From NCBI GenBank assembly GCA_950295325.1, contig OX485809.1, positions 10,106,001-10,170,000 on the forward strand: a stretch of DNA of 64,000 bases, in the 5' to 3' direction. The position numbers and the translations under genes were made by a program. Each line of letters opens with the position of its first letter. Positions within the stretch are counted from its first letter, which is position 1. The stretch is from Polytrichum commune (taxonomy: Eukaryota; Streptophyta; Polytrichopsida; Polytrichales; Polytrichaceae). Of this stretch, positions 11,558 through 23,402 are shown one piece after another. The notes under the pieces were generated by a model, which was given only the letters and a program-made list of their open reading frames with translations, did no database searches and was not told where the DNA came from.

Positions 11558-12754
11558 CAGTCTAACCTTGATAATATCACACCATCCGTTTCACCATAAA
11601 GTGTGATATAAACAAGGTGTGACATATTTGATAATGTCACATTTTGAAGATTTGTGCATAATGTGATATTATCAAAAAAAAAAAGGTAGAAAATCAAAAT
11701 GAAATTACAATGTAAAAAAAAAAAAACAAACACAAGACTTCAATGTTTTTGAATGTAAAATATAATTCAAAATTGTGAATAACAACATGAGCACATCACA
11801 ATGTGTCATTGAGATCAGCCAATCACTAGCTTCCAATGTAGCAACAACAACAAAAACAACAACACAACGAAGAACACCTGCACTGCATGAAGAAACACAA
11901 GCCTATGATAGAAAGTGTGCATTTAAATTCCAAATGAACAATGGTTCATTATATACAATTGAGCTCGACCATGAGCTTGACTAACCTACCTAGGAGACTG
12001 TTTCTACTTATGAGCTTGACTAACCTACCTAGAAGACTGTTTCTACTTATGAGCTTGACTAACCTACCTAGAAGATTGTTTCTACTTATGAGCTTGACTA
12101 ACTAATCTAGAAGATTGTTCCTAATTGAATGGCCACTTAGGATGAGCGGCTAACACTTATGATCTTACTAGATTCTCCTATGCGACTATTGACTATAGAA
12201 ACAGTGAAGACCGTGCCACATATCTTGAGATTTCTACATTGCAAACCAATTGAACTAATTTAGCTTAAGTCGACACTACTTTGTACCAGCTCAGCTAAAC
12301 CGTAGAACTTAACATCCTAAATTACTTCACACAAGCTGAAACCCTCAAAGACACATAGGTGAACACATGTGACGGAAGGTGGGGTGCATAGAGGCCAAGA
12401 AGTCTTGGCAGCGCCGTCAAAGACAACACCTTTGAGTGCCGTGTATAGACAACACCGTTCAGGGTTGGTGCACAGAGGCGGCTCATGACCCTTTGAATAA
12501 CATTGCATTTATCACAGGGGTGGCTCATGACCCTTTTGGCTACTACAATATGTCCATCCAACCATCACATACAATCCATCCATATTTGATATTATCACAT
12601 TTACACTACGGATTTTGGAAAAAAATAGTGACATTAACAAGGGTGATAGGGATAATAACGAGGGAGTTTTACACTAAGAAAATCGGTTTCAAACTTTTAG
12701 GTGACAGTATCAAGGTGTCCCATTAACAAGGGTGACATTATCAAGGTTAGACTG
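11558..12754 (-). mobile_element. internally deleted derivative of the pogo-like element
   Basis: The element is bounded by TA (11556-11557 and 12755-12756) and by the same CAGTCTAACC ends as the copy at 869-2923, in opposite orientation. Positions 11558 to ~11815 match the right ~270 bp of the autonomous-like copy. Positions ~12160 to 12754 match its left ~620 bp, with only scattered mismatches. The whole transposase is gone. It is replaced by about 340 bp of unrelated filler with a 39-bp tandem repeat. The left breakpoint coincides with the base at which the other copy switches to transposase sequence (about 1488). Confidence 0.92.
11971..12126. repeat. 39-bp tandem repeat, four units
   Basis: Four head-to-tail 39-bp units start at 11971, 12010, 12049 and 12088. 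Each begins ATGAGCTTGACTAAC, and the last is more diverged. They lie within the filler of the deleted pogo-like element and are probably a product of abortive gap repair or replication slippage. Confidence 0.92.
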
Positions 12755-13385
12755 TAACTTCTGGAAATGAATACTTGGGTGTTGGCAGAAATTGTGCCAG
12801 TCTTTCATGATTCATACACAATGGACAATTATGTGTTGAGGAAGTGATCGGACCTCCGAGGCATCCTCTGGTGCCACCACAGTAATATAATCCCATGTAT
12901 TCACCAAACTTAAAAATTAGCTCACAACTAAGTACACAAGACAGTTTGAACTTGGCATCCATGAGTTCCGCCATAACTTCCTAATACTCTGTTGGACCCC
13001 CACGAGCCAGTCTACATTAACAATTTTGTGAACAAATTATGCACACCGACCATAAGTCCCATTTGTGAGTTCGCAGGATGCGAGTCTGGCTCACTTTAAG
13101 CAAAAAAATTGTGAGTGTCTTTTTATTGACTGTTCAAGTCTCTGTTCTATAACAATAAGTCCTTGCCCCTTCCAATCTTCTTAGAGAAAGAAATTTCCAT
13201 TGCCACAACAGATAAGGGGTAGGTCCTTCGCTCAATTCGGGTTTGCGAACACATATCTAGTGAATCTGAAAGACAGGATCATGATGATAAGTTTAGCAAT
13301 TTCAGGTAAACAGGTTGCAAGGTGTCCACAGGGTTCATTCACACAAGGATGGTGACTCAAAAAGCTTACAAACTTGAAATTACTG

Positions 13386-13442
13386 CCCCTAACCCCTAAC
13401 CCCTAAACCCTAAACCCTAAACCCTAAACCCTAAACCCTAAT
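13386..13442. repeat. interstitial telomere-type repeat
   Basis: A short array of CCCTAA and CCCTAAA units is the complement of the plant telomere repeat TTTAGGG. The first units are 6 bp (CCCTAA preceded by C) and the later ones 7 bp. It is followed by a small direct duplication (ATCTATGAATCAGAA twice). Such internal tracts usually mark repaired double-strand breaks. Confidence 0.93.
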
Positions 13443-13444
13443 CT

Positions 13445-13979
13445 ATGAATCAGAAATCTATGAATCAGAAACAGGATACAGCATCTGTTTCCGTTCCTTA
13501 TGTATGCTCTGCAGAAGCTACACAAACACAGCAAGTCAGGATTGAACGTACCTTAAGTAGGGTACCTAATGTTCAGTACGGGGAAGTTATGCTAGCAGCA
13601 TCCTGGTGTGGTAAGGGCCTGGACAATCTGGTGCCTATTAATCACTTCTTAAAGCTGAACCAATTCAAGGAGGGTTCTATGCTCTTGATTGCTGAAGTGT
13701 TTTGTATAGGACCACGTCCTCACATCATTCGTAAATGACACTAGTTTTTTTCAAAAGAATCGGCACAACTACCTTCTAAACAGAATTACCAGAAGTTACA
13801 CTTAGAAAAAGGAATTTCCACTAAAACACTCTGCTTCATTTCACAAAGCATGGGTGATCTGCAATATCACATATTACTAAGACCCTCTAATGTGTAAAAT
13901 GAAGTTTAGTGAATCTTGTTGCTGTATAAATGACTTCGTAACGGACGTATGGCACTAGTCTTCAGAGAATTTTGTGTCG
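13445..13979. other. downstream flank of the wax synthase gene
   Basis: This stretch holds the 3' untranslated region and polyadenylation region of the minus-strand wax synthase, plus a 97-codon plus-strand frame (13445-13738) that resembles nothing I recognise. No promoter or RNA gene is seen. Confidence 0.4.
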
Positions 13980-15533
13980 TTACCATCCCCAAAGTGTTAA
14001 ATAAACTTGACCGAAGAAATGCTGAAATTCAGCGATGGATTTGGTGTCCGTGCCGGGGCCACAGAGCGCTGGGAAGAAGAGCCAAATGGCTGTGACAAAG
14101 AGGAAGGTGAGAGTGAGGGGAACGGATAGGATTTTGGGGATCTGTAACTGGGTCTTCTTCCGGATGGCTAGCTCGACCAAAGTGGCGGCTCCGTTGAGTG
14201 TGAAGAAGGCTGTGCCTTCCCAGGTGGGTTTTGTCTGATTCATGTAGTAGAAGATTAACTCGTGCATCAAGCCGGAGACAAGGAAGCATGAGAACATGCC
14301 AATAGAGCGCGCCCACAGTGGCGGGTTGGCCGACAAGTGAGAGGTCCGGGCATCTGCACATGAATTTGGGGAAATGATATTGGGCTTCAATGCTCATACG
14401 CAAACTCAATTCCTTAAAAACATACAGAAATTCTGCAATTAATTGAGAGCTGAGTTTGGCAGAGTAAAGCAAGAGCGGATCAATATACCTCCAGAGTGAG
14501 CGGAGCCATTCGACGATGGGGTAGCCATGTTTTTGTGGACTCCATCTGTTGATTTTGCTGAGTCAGTGCTCTTCATTGCACTTCGCTCTCCAGTTCCAGA
14601 ACATAAGAGAAGGATGGGATCGTAGACAGAAACACGAAGCAAATCACTTATCAGAATGTTCCACCTCTGCCCCCAAAAATTGCCAAGTGAATGCGCTAGA
14701 AAGGGTTTATCATAAGCCGCTTCGAGTTCGATCCCTAAAAGTGGCGAAACCGTTGCCGCGATTCCTTCAAACATCAGGCTGCAGACGATGTACATGTGCC
14801 AGCAGTATACGAAGTAGAGCACCATGGGGGGTATGGACTCCCTGAACGTGTACAAATAGCACATGCATCCGATGACCACAAACTTCACAATTAACCTGAG
14901 CCACACCATCTGCCATGCCATCGACTCACTGAAAATTTCAATCCACGAGTACTCATGTTTCCTCGATGGCTTCACATCATCACCATTATTCGCAGTGCTT
15001 GTGTTGGTAGGATTGTCAACAATGTGGGTGCGTCTTGTCACCGAAGTGATCCGATCCGAGGTCGCCATACCGCTACCGTTCACCATTTCAGGCGAGGATT
15101 TGCGTTTCAACCTCAAATTGGTGGCGGTGACAATATACTCTTTCTCCCGTTCGGAGAATTTCTGGCGCTTCAGGTGCAAAGAGAGATTCATAACTGCGAT
15201 GAACCTGGGGAATGATGCCACAGCCCAAGGGTCGGCTGCGGGGCCTTCGTCCCAGCAAAGGAGAGCTAGCTTGAAGGAGGTTAACCATACGAAGAAAAAT
15301 GAGTACACACCTCGCATGAAGACGGTGTTGAATGTGAGGGGCATGTACATGTAGAATGCGATCAAGGGGATCGTTGCCATCAGCCGTGTCAACCCTCGAG
15401 GTAGTCTCAAAACCCCGTAGTATACGTACGCCATGCTTCCCACGCTGCTAAACCCCAACACGAGAGGGAGTGGCCATGCCATGGTGAAACTAAAAAACAA
15501 ATAAGGTATTAGCTCAGCTAGTCGATGTTGCAT
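13980..15533 (-). CDS. MBOAT wax synthase (long-chain-alcohol O-fatty-acyltransferase), two exons
   Basis: Exon 1 is 15533-14489 and exon 2 is 14353-13980. The 135-bp intron has donor AG|GTATAT and acceptor ATGTGCAG|AT, and the phase is kept, giving 472 residues. The protein is strongly hydrophobic with about eight membrane spans. The wax-synthase signature FWGQRWN lies at about 286-292, and the MBOAT catalytic histidine in SGLMHELIFYY at about 379. Plant enzymes of this family join fatty alcohols and acyl-CoA into wax esters in the ER. The protein is longer than the ~340-residue angiosperm enzymes. The extra length is two hydrophilic loops rich in Ser, Thr, Lys and Asn (about 125-195 and 312-347), the second ending at the intron. 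The ATG at 15533 gives a longer N-terminus; the Met at about residue 18 is an alternative. Substrate cannot be inferred. Confidence 0.93.
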
Positions 15534-18500
15534 AAGTTATACATCAATCCTTTGATGCACTGCAAGCGTGATACTCCCATTCTGGATCCCGTGGGTGAGA
15601 ATCTAACGACTATTTTGGGATGCCACAATGGCTACCTTGTCACCGAATGCTTGAATCTAAGTTTACCTCGGATACCTAAAGGTGGGAGCCTGAAAGAGAA
15701 ATGGTGTCTCCCTATCGCATCCTTGCTTATCATTCGATTGCATCTGGATCCAAGAGAAAACTCGAAACGAAGCAAACGACTCAACCGCCGAGGCACCCTC
15801 ACTCGCCTTCAATGATCCAGTATGCAATCTAGGCCCCAAAAATGGCGGGATTGATCAATGGGCTCGTGATGATGCGAGGGGCTTATTCGCCATGGCTCAT
15901 ATTTACTTCTAGTCCACCCACCCATCTTTGAACTACAAGCTAAGGGAAGGCAGGCAGTGAATTTCTTTGGAACTTAGTATTCCGACATCCGAATCCGATG
16001 CAAAAGCACCTCATACAGTACGGTAGCGTGCGGAAGAGAAGACTCGGAAGTGCAAGTTCACGGTATGCACAGACTCATCAGTTGGAGCATTTCTCAACTC
16101 CTCCACTGTTCACTCCCATTTCTATAACTAGTTTAAGGCCTGCACAAAGTGCTACAATAATATATAACTTGACCTCCCCCAAAGTAAAAACCAAGCTTGA
16201 CCATTCAATCTCCACTAACTTAACTGCACTGCTTACACATAAGTGCTCTCTCTCTCTCGTCTTAGATTCAGAGTGAAGAAATAAGTTGTAAATGTTCTCA
16301 GGAATGTAAATAAGATAAGTGGTTTGGATCTCTCACGAGCTTGGGAGCGCTCGACGAGTTGCTTGTGTGAAGAATGTTTAGGATGATTCCTGAGTCCACA
16401 CGAAGACTTATTCACAGAATACGGCAGAACACGAAATTGTTGTTTGTGGATGAGCCGACCCAGAGCGCGATGCAAGCTCTCGTGATGCAACCCACCCACG
16501 CGCTCATCCTTTTTCAAGCTTGTATTTTCATTTTTGTCTGCAGATGTAGTAATAACAATTCACCAAGGTACCTTCTACTTTCCTAGGCTACACTATGTTA
16601 AAACATGGTCCTATAAACAACATGGCTCTATACAATAAACCAACATGTCCAATCTATATCTCTTGTAGATTGGGCACATAACATTATGCAGTCATGTGGG
16701 TTGGTTCCATGATCATGGAATATGTCAATTCTATTATGTGAGCCCCTTGAACAATATGGGAATATTTTTTTACTATTCATACATTCAAGCTAAACTTGGA
16801 AACTTTTGTGGATTTAAACTTATGATAGTATCTGCAGGATTTATTACTCATCTCAAGAATATTAACAAGAAACATTGTTCATTCTAGTACATCTCTTTAA
16901 GTCATTATTAATAGCAGCATTATCATTGAAAATACCAACACTATTCACAATGTTCTTACTATTCAAACCGGCACTATTCATCATTTGTACCGGCATCAAT
17001 TTCTTCCCATGAAGGTAGAATAGTGGAGGTCCATGTTACATGCCAAATATAGAATGGAATATAACCATGCAGTTGTATAATGTTATGCATGTGGATTTAA
17101 TAAAGTAAGGTAACAATGCCCAAATGTAACATCATCCTTTTAACAACACTTATTTTTCATCCTTCAACCATCATCAAGTGAGTGCAACTATGACGTTAAT
17201 TAAGTCATTGTTAAAAGCGACGACTCATATGCGGCACTGTACAAATTACACCATTTTGACCTATCTGATATTGGTAGTGTTAGAAGGATGTAAGAGAGTA
17301 GTTTAAGTAGAGGATCAGCTTTGGCCAATCACAATGGCTAATCTAGGACTTTGTCTACTCAACAAGGTGGTGTATGAAGTGCTCCACAAAAGAAAAACAA
17401 CTTCAATTTTGAATTTTTGACATTAACAAACCCCTTAATGGATAGTAAAATGCTCAATTCTTGAAACAACTCTATGCATTTCCATAGGTTGCATATGAAT
17501 TTATTATTTTTGGAATTTTAGGTTTATTTTATTCTTGTCGACTCTACATAGTTTTGTAGGTTTATAACAATGCTTTGAGCTATTCTACATGCTTGAAAAG
17601 GCAACTCTTTCTAGAAGTATTACTTTTAGGTTCAATTACCTTAGGTGTCTGGAACCGTGTTCTTTGGGATCATGTGCTCCACATAAAATATATAAGAGCC
17701 ATTTCACATGAGGTCCTAAGTTCCATTCATGTCAAAAAGACCCAACGTGGAGGCAAAATCCTAGAGTTTTGAGCCTTGAGAGCCCATTAAAATATGATTT
17801 ATAGGAAATTTAGGACGTCTTTGTGTGAAGTGCAAAGTCCCAAGTCCCATCCATGTCTATGAATGCTTCTTTTTATTCAAAGTTCCTCATCATGAAGATA
17901 GTAATGCCTACCATCTTTAATAAAATGCCAATGACTTTGTCATGAATTTTTTTGCTTATTTTTTGAGGCTATTGAAGGACGATTTGAAAGTTGTGCATTG
18001 GGCTCCTCTTAAGAACTATTGTCTTGACTTTGACTTGATGAAAACTCAACATCAATTGTCAATAATGTCATATGTTTCATCACATGGCATGTCATAATGT
18101 CATCATTGGTCCACATATTCATGAAACTTGCATTCATGTCTATCACTCCTTGAAACCCCATTTTGGCCAACTTGTTCTCTTTGTGTGACTTGAAAAGTCC
18201 AAAAAATTCCTTCTTGCAAGGTTTACTAGATCTTTAAAATCTAGGAATTTATGTAGTCCTTTTAGCAAGAATATGTAACCATGTATCGATTAATACACTC
18301 AAAATAATAATAAAAATAATATGTTAACGCATGTATAATGCTTTAGATGGTAGGATTTTCATGGTGCAATATGAAAACATATATGCTATGATGGCAAATC
18401 TGGTACCTTCTTGTAATGGAGAAGTTTGAGGTTTCAATGCCGCCTCTACAAAGAGACTTGCCCTCATAGTGGGGGAAATGGTGGCAACTAAGGGCCTATG

Positions 18501-21217
18501 AAAAGGCCAAGGCCTTTCATTGGTTCCAATTTGAATTTGACAAAAGTTTAGAACAACATTACCTTATTTTTTTTGCCATTTTCCACAAATTTCGGCTCCA
18601 TCTATCCATGCAAAGAAATCAATGTGTCCACATCACTATCCTTTCACTGTATAAAGTCTGATCCAAACACTTTATTATTTTATTTGATTGGAATTTTAAG
18701 TATTTTTAGATTTAAAATTTACCAACTCTTTTGGTAGTCATTGTTGCAAATTTTCTTGAAGTTGTTGTTTTCTTTGGAATTGCTACTTTAGGGTTACTTA
18801 GTGTTTTAAAAATTATACATTTAATTGTGGCAAGTTTTTTTCTTCTTGGGTGCATTCAAATTTGTGCATCCTGATCTTCACCTACTTCTATTACATCATT
18901 TTCTACCCTACATTTTATCTTTTCAATCTTACTCATTCCACCATTTGTGCCTCCAATCTCAAAAAAAATCTAGATGAACAAAATTGAATGAACAAAATGC
19001 ACTATACAACATGTTGGGAGGAAAGTAACTCTTTGAAGTTATGAAATCCTCTTGTCTACTGGGAAATTGATTGAAAGAAAATATCCTCCATTTTGACCAT
19101 AATAACCTTAAGAATTTTGCGATCTATATGTCATAGATCACAAATTGAAAAGACACAATCATGCGAATTATGAAAGAGAAGAGTGAGAGCAAGAGCAAGA
19201 GAAGAAGAAAAGAAGAGGAAAACAATCCATTATCTCCACCATCTAGGGTAAAAAACAATTATTTTCATACGATGGCCCATATTTGTTAGGTTTTTATTAT
19301 TTTATGCACAAAATTCTCGTGTCTATCTTGAGAATTGGGTCTAGCTTTTTGCTCAACTTAACTTTCACCACAAGTCCCAAGCCTCACCTCCAAAAAGCAT
19401 TGCCATGCAAGCACCCATGTCATATTTGGGACTTATGATTTGGGTCCCCATGTGGAATGGTAAGTCCCAACTTCCATGCTCTCGATGGCTGTGATTGCAT
19501 GGATTATGCTTAAGCAACTTGGGACTTATGACTTGGGACCCCGTGGGAACTGCCCTAAGTAACCCACTTCTAATTATGTCTCAATGCTCACTCAAAACTA
19601 ATGCTTCTTGTTCAAATATGCCCTTACTATCCACCACAAACATAAGGACAGTTCTAAGATCCTCTATTTACGGGTATAGGAGGTGTGAATAAGGTACAAT
19701 TTTGGGGTGGGGACATGATAATTAGAACCCCCTTGTCTATATATCTATTGTGGATGTATGTGCCTTCTCTAAAAACTGGGTCTCCAATTCAAGTTAAATT
19801 TTCCGCAAAGGTTCAAAAAATGAAATTTTTCTCATAGTGATGAAGTAAACCAACATCAATTCAATATTTAATGTCAATTTTAATTGTGCCAAAAGCTACA
19901 CATAGCATCATGTATGATTGGATTTTGTCACCAATCCATACATATGATTGTAGACATTCATAAGTGCAATAAGGTTGCCACCCATGCAAATTACCTTGGG
20001 TCTAAATCAAAAAATAAAATCTTATAACTATGTCCATTCATCTGTATAGAAATCAATGAGAATAAAATAGTATTGTATTTTCTTATTATGATAATAAGTA
20101 TTCCAAATAGTGTGGAATGTTGATAAATTAGCATGGGGCAACTTAATTGCACAAAACAATTTAGTTCTAGTATCTACTCATGCAGCATATAATAATCTTC
20201 TTTTCTGTTTGCAAATTTTCATAACATTATTCAACTACATGGTTGTGTTTCATTCTATTTTTAGCATCAGACATGGGCCTCCACTAACTTATCTTCATGG
20301 TGCAAGCACGGTAAAGTGGACAACTCCTGATCCCTGCCTAGTGTTAAGTGAAAGTGATTCAATTTGATGTACTAACTTTGAATTTTGTGAAGAAATAAAC
20401 CATAGACATTTTTAAAACATTTTGATCTACAAAACCAAGCAATTTATGATGACAAAAAGAATTCCAAGAAAAGTCTATCTATTTTAGAAGACGGTGCAAG
20501 TGGCATGCAAGTAGGTGATATTGAAAAAGTGACTGTCTAATTTTTTTTCAAATATGATAAAATTACATTAAATTGATGGTTTTTTACAAAGTTTTGTGGT
20601 GATGCCCTCAAGTAGATAATGAGTTCAAGGAATATAAAAAAAATCTAACTTCAAAATAGTTAAGGTCATCAAATCTACATCCAAAACCAGACTCAACCAT
20701 TTGTTTTTGAGCATCACTTTTGATGCTAAGTATTGAAGATCTCAACTTGATATTCTACATTTGAGTGTTTAACACAACAATAGAGGTCATCATAAAAAAA
20801 ATTCCAATTTAAATAACTCTTTGCTACTGCTTTTAGGCCTTTGACCAAAAAAATTATGGTTTTAGTGTACCGGAGCACTTTTTTGGTCCACTTTACCATG
20901 AACTTAAAAAATAAGAAGCAATTGACGTTGCTACAAATAATGAAAAGTGTTGATATGAATAATATGAATATTGTGAATAACGTTGGTATTTTCAACATAA
21001 CATTACTCACGCAATGTGGGCCTTCAAAATATAACAATGAGATGTTGTGAGTTCAATTTGAATTTGAGTCTCCCATCACAACTTTTTGAGCATCTCACTG
21101 TTACATTCTAAGGGCCCACAGAACAAGAGCTAAATAATGCTATGAGTGATAGTGTTGCTATGAATAATATTTCTAGTGAATAATACTAGGATGAACAATG
21201 TTTCTTGTGCATAGTAG
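15534..21217. other. long AT-rich intergenic region
   Basis: No gene could be supported over 5.7 kb; all frames are short. The first few hundred bases hold the promoter and leader of the wax synthase. A purine tract (GAGAAGAGTGAGAGCAAGAG and similar) lies near 19171-19226, and ACTATTCA recurs near 16920-16995. The rest appears to be decayed, unrecognisable repeat DNA. Confidence 0.5.
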
Positions 21218-21225
21218 CGGGAGTA

Positions 21226-21892
21226 CTCGGGGAGTTCACTAGACATGTATATATGTATACACGTGCGTGACAAGGGTATTTATTCAAGGGGTATTTAATT
21301 ATCCATCCTTAAATTTTCGTACTATATTATTATACAATTTGCTAATTTCTTGTTTTTTAAATGACCCTATAATTACTTTTAAATTTGATGAAGCTCTAAT
21401 TTTAAGCTAGGTATGTTCATGATAATTATTTGATTTTGCTCCAAAGGGTTAACTTTAAGAGCATTCAAAGTACTAAGTCACCAAAATGCAAGGCACATCA
21501 AGGTTTTACATTAAGAGTGTTCATAAACAATTTCAAACAACAAAATCAGCCCATGTTCCTCAATCAAGTTACACGCATAATTAAACACAACGGTATTGAG
21601 TTTCAACTGAATCGACGTAGTTTTTCATCCAAAATCTTCCTGCCTCTGAACACAAAGGACACCCTATTTCAAAAAAAACCTAGGATACTTAAATCCTACG
21701 GTATATTTTTACAAATATTTTAAAAATATGCGTTATTTGTATCAAGCTTATATTATTTATAATACAAATTTTATCATACATACTCACCTATATTACTTCT
21801 ACAAAAATTCTAAGTTTTTCCTTTTGTGAATATAAATTACCCTATATTTCCCGCACGTTGTTTTCTAATATTATCGCAGTGAACTCCCCGAG
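21226..21892 (+). mobile_element. hAT-like MITE, family 2 (667 bp)
   Basis: The inverted ends CTCGGGGAGTTCACT and its complement are flanked by perfect 8-bp duplications CGGGAGTA (21218-21225 and 21893-21900). The element is AT-rich and non-coding. A second, longer and inverted copy lies at 36286-37279. It belongs to a different family from the CAGTGATCGGGGAGA MITEs although both carry CGGGGAG in the end. Confidence 0.93.
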
Positions 21893-22104
21893 CGGGAGTA
21901 TAACTCCACCCATATTTTCAAGTGTCAACTTGAATGTATGAATAGTGAACAAATATTCTTATTTTATTCTAGGGGCTCGTAGAATATAATTGACATATTT
22001 GAAGGTGATGGAACCAACCCGCATGGTTGACTAATGTTAAGTTAAAGTTGTGTAGACCCGGAATCTTAGAATGAATACAAACCTTGGACATTCAACTAAG
22101 TGGG

Positions 22105-22860
22105 CGGCTATTTAGCTAGCTAAAAGCTCCAACTAGCTAAAGCTATGCAAGAATTCGATGCCTCAAAATAATAGCTAGCTAGAACTAAGTGCCATATTCT
22201 AGGTGAGGAAAGTTAGCTAGCTTAAGTTAGCTAATAGCTAGCTAGAATCTGAACGTGGTCTTGGTGGAATGAATGATGTCATTGCACCCAAACGGTCATC
22301 TCTCAGACCCAAACTTGTTGAAGCAACAATGTTTTTAAAACTGAACATTGTGCCTAATTCCTAATAATCTAGCGGATGGCGCGGAATCTCCTTGATTCCA
22401 TCTTGTCTTGAATTGCCATGTCGCATTGATGATTCCAATGATAATGAAAATGAAGAAGATGGTGATGGTGATGGAGAAGAAGAAGATGATGATGATGATT
22501 AAGATGATGATCTAACACCAATGCCACTTGAAAGTGAGGAAGCCTACTATACGTGCTCAATTCCTTGTGCAACAACATGAAAATACAGAGCCAACTGAGT
22601 GAAATACAACCAAATATATATTGTTTGGTTTCGTTTGAATGGATTTCTCTCTGGTTTAGAATGAATATGCATGTCACACAACTTTTTAGCTAGTCAAAGC
22701 TGAGTGAAAATGAGAGTTCCGAAAAAGTTAGCTAGCTAAAGCTAAGTAAGAATCCTAAGTTTGGTGAACCTAGCTAGCTAAAGCTAAGTGACAAATAAGG
22801 GCCCGGAAAATTTAGCTAGGTAATGCTAGTTAGTCAGCTATCCAAGGTCTAAATGATTAA
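22105..22860. repeat. two clusters of AGCTAGCT-type repeats flanking a GAT-rich tract
   Basis: The palindrome GCTAGC within a longer phrase like TAGCTAGCTAAAGCTAAGT recurs about five times at 22105-22250 and about four times at 22690-22850. The interior carries a GAT/GAA simple repeat near 22440-22515. Clusters on both flanks suggest subterminal repeats of an old transposon, but no clean end or target duplication was found. Confidence 0.55.
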
Positions 22861-23402
22861 AAATAATTTCAATAGGTTTTTCAAACTGTAAGTTATGAAA
22901 GGCCAATAACTGGAGACATTTGTGTAGGTGTATTGTTGACATGTATACCTTAGAGAATTTAAAATAGAGGTATGAGAGGGTCAGAGGTTTGTGAAAGTCT
23001 CGTATTTCATTAGTGAGAGCTCATTCATCTCCTTGCATGAGAGTGACCACTTTATCACGAGGCTTTGCCTTAAGGTGACCAGTAATACAAAGTTCCAGTT
23101 GGTGAGTTCCAAAATTCCCAACTTAAACTATGGGTGCTGACAATAATGCCATGAAATTCAGGATGCCCAAATTAAAAATTGATGGGAATAAAAGTTGTGC
23201 ATCAAAACGACATCTCATGTCCTGCAAAAGGATGATTCCAAATGACCAAAACACATATAATCCACAAAAGGAAAGATGGGTTCATGAGAGCATGCCAGAC
23301 ACTTTGTCCCTCACTTCACATTGATGTGAAAGCCTGGATGATGTCTTGCATCAGGAATCAAATTATTACAGAAAATGCTACAGGTATTGTTGGTCCAGTG
23401 AC

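Noticed and set aside
13445-13738. A 97-codon plus-strand frame after the telomere repeat
   Set aside because: It starts within a direct duplication, has no recognised motif and lies in the 3' flank of the wax synthase. Too weak to annotate as a gene.
14549-15354. Plus-strand frames of 98 and 163 codons over the wax synthase
   Set aside because: They are opposite to conserved membrane-enzyme exons and carry no recognisable domain.
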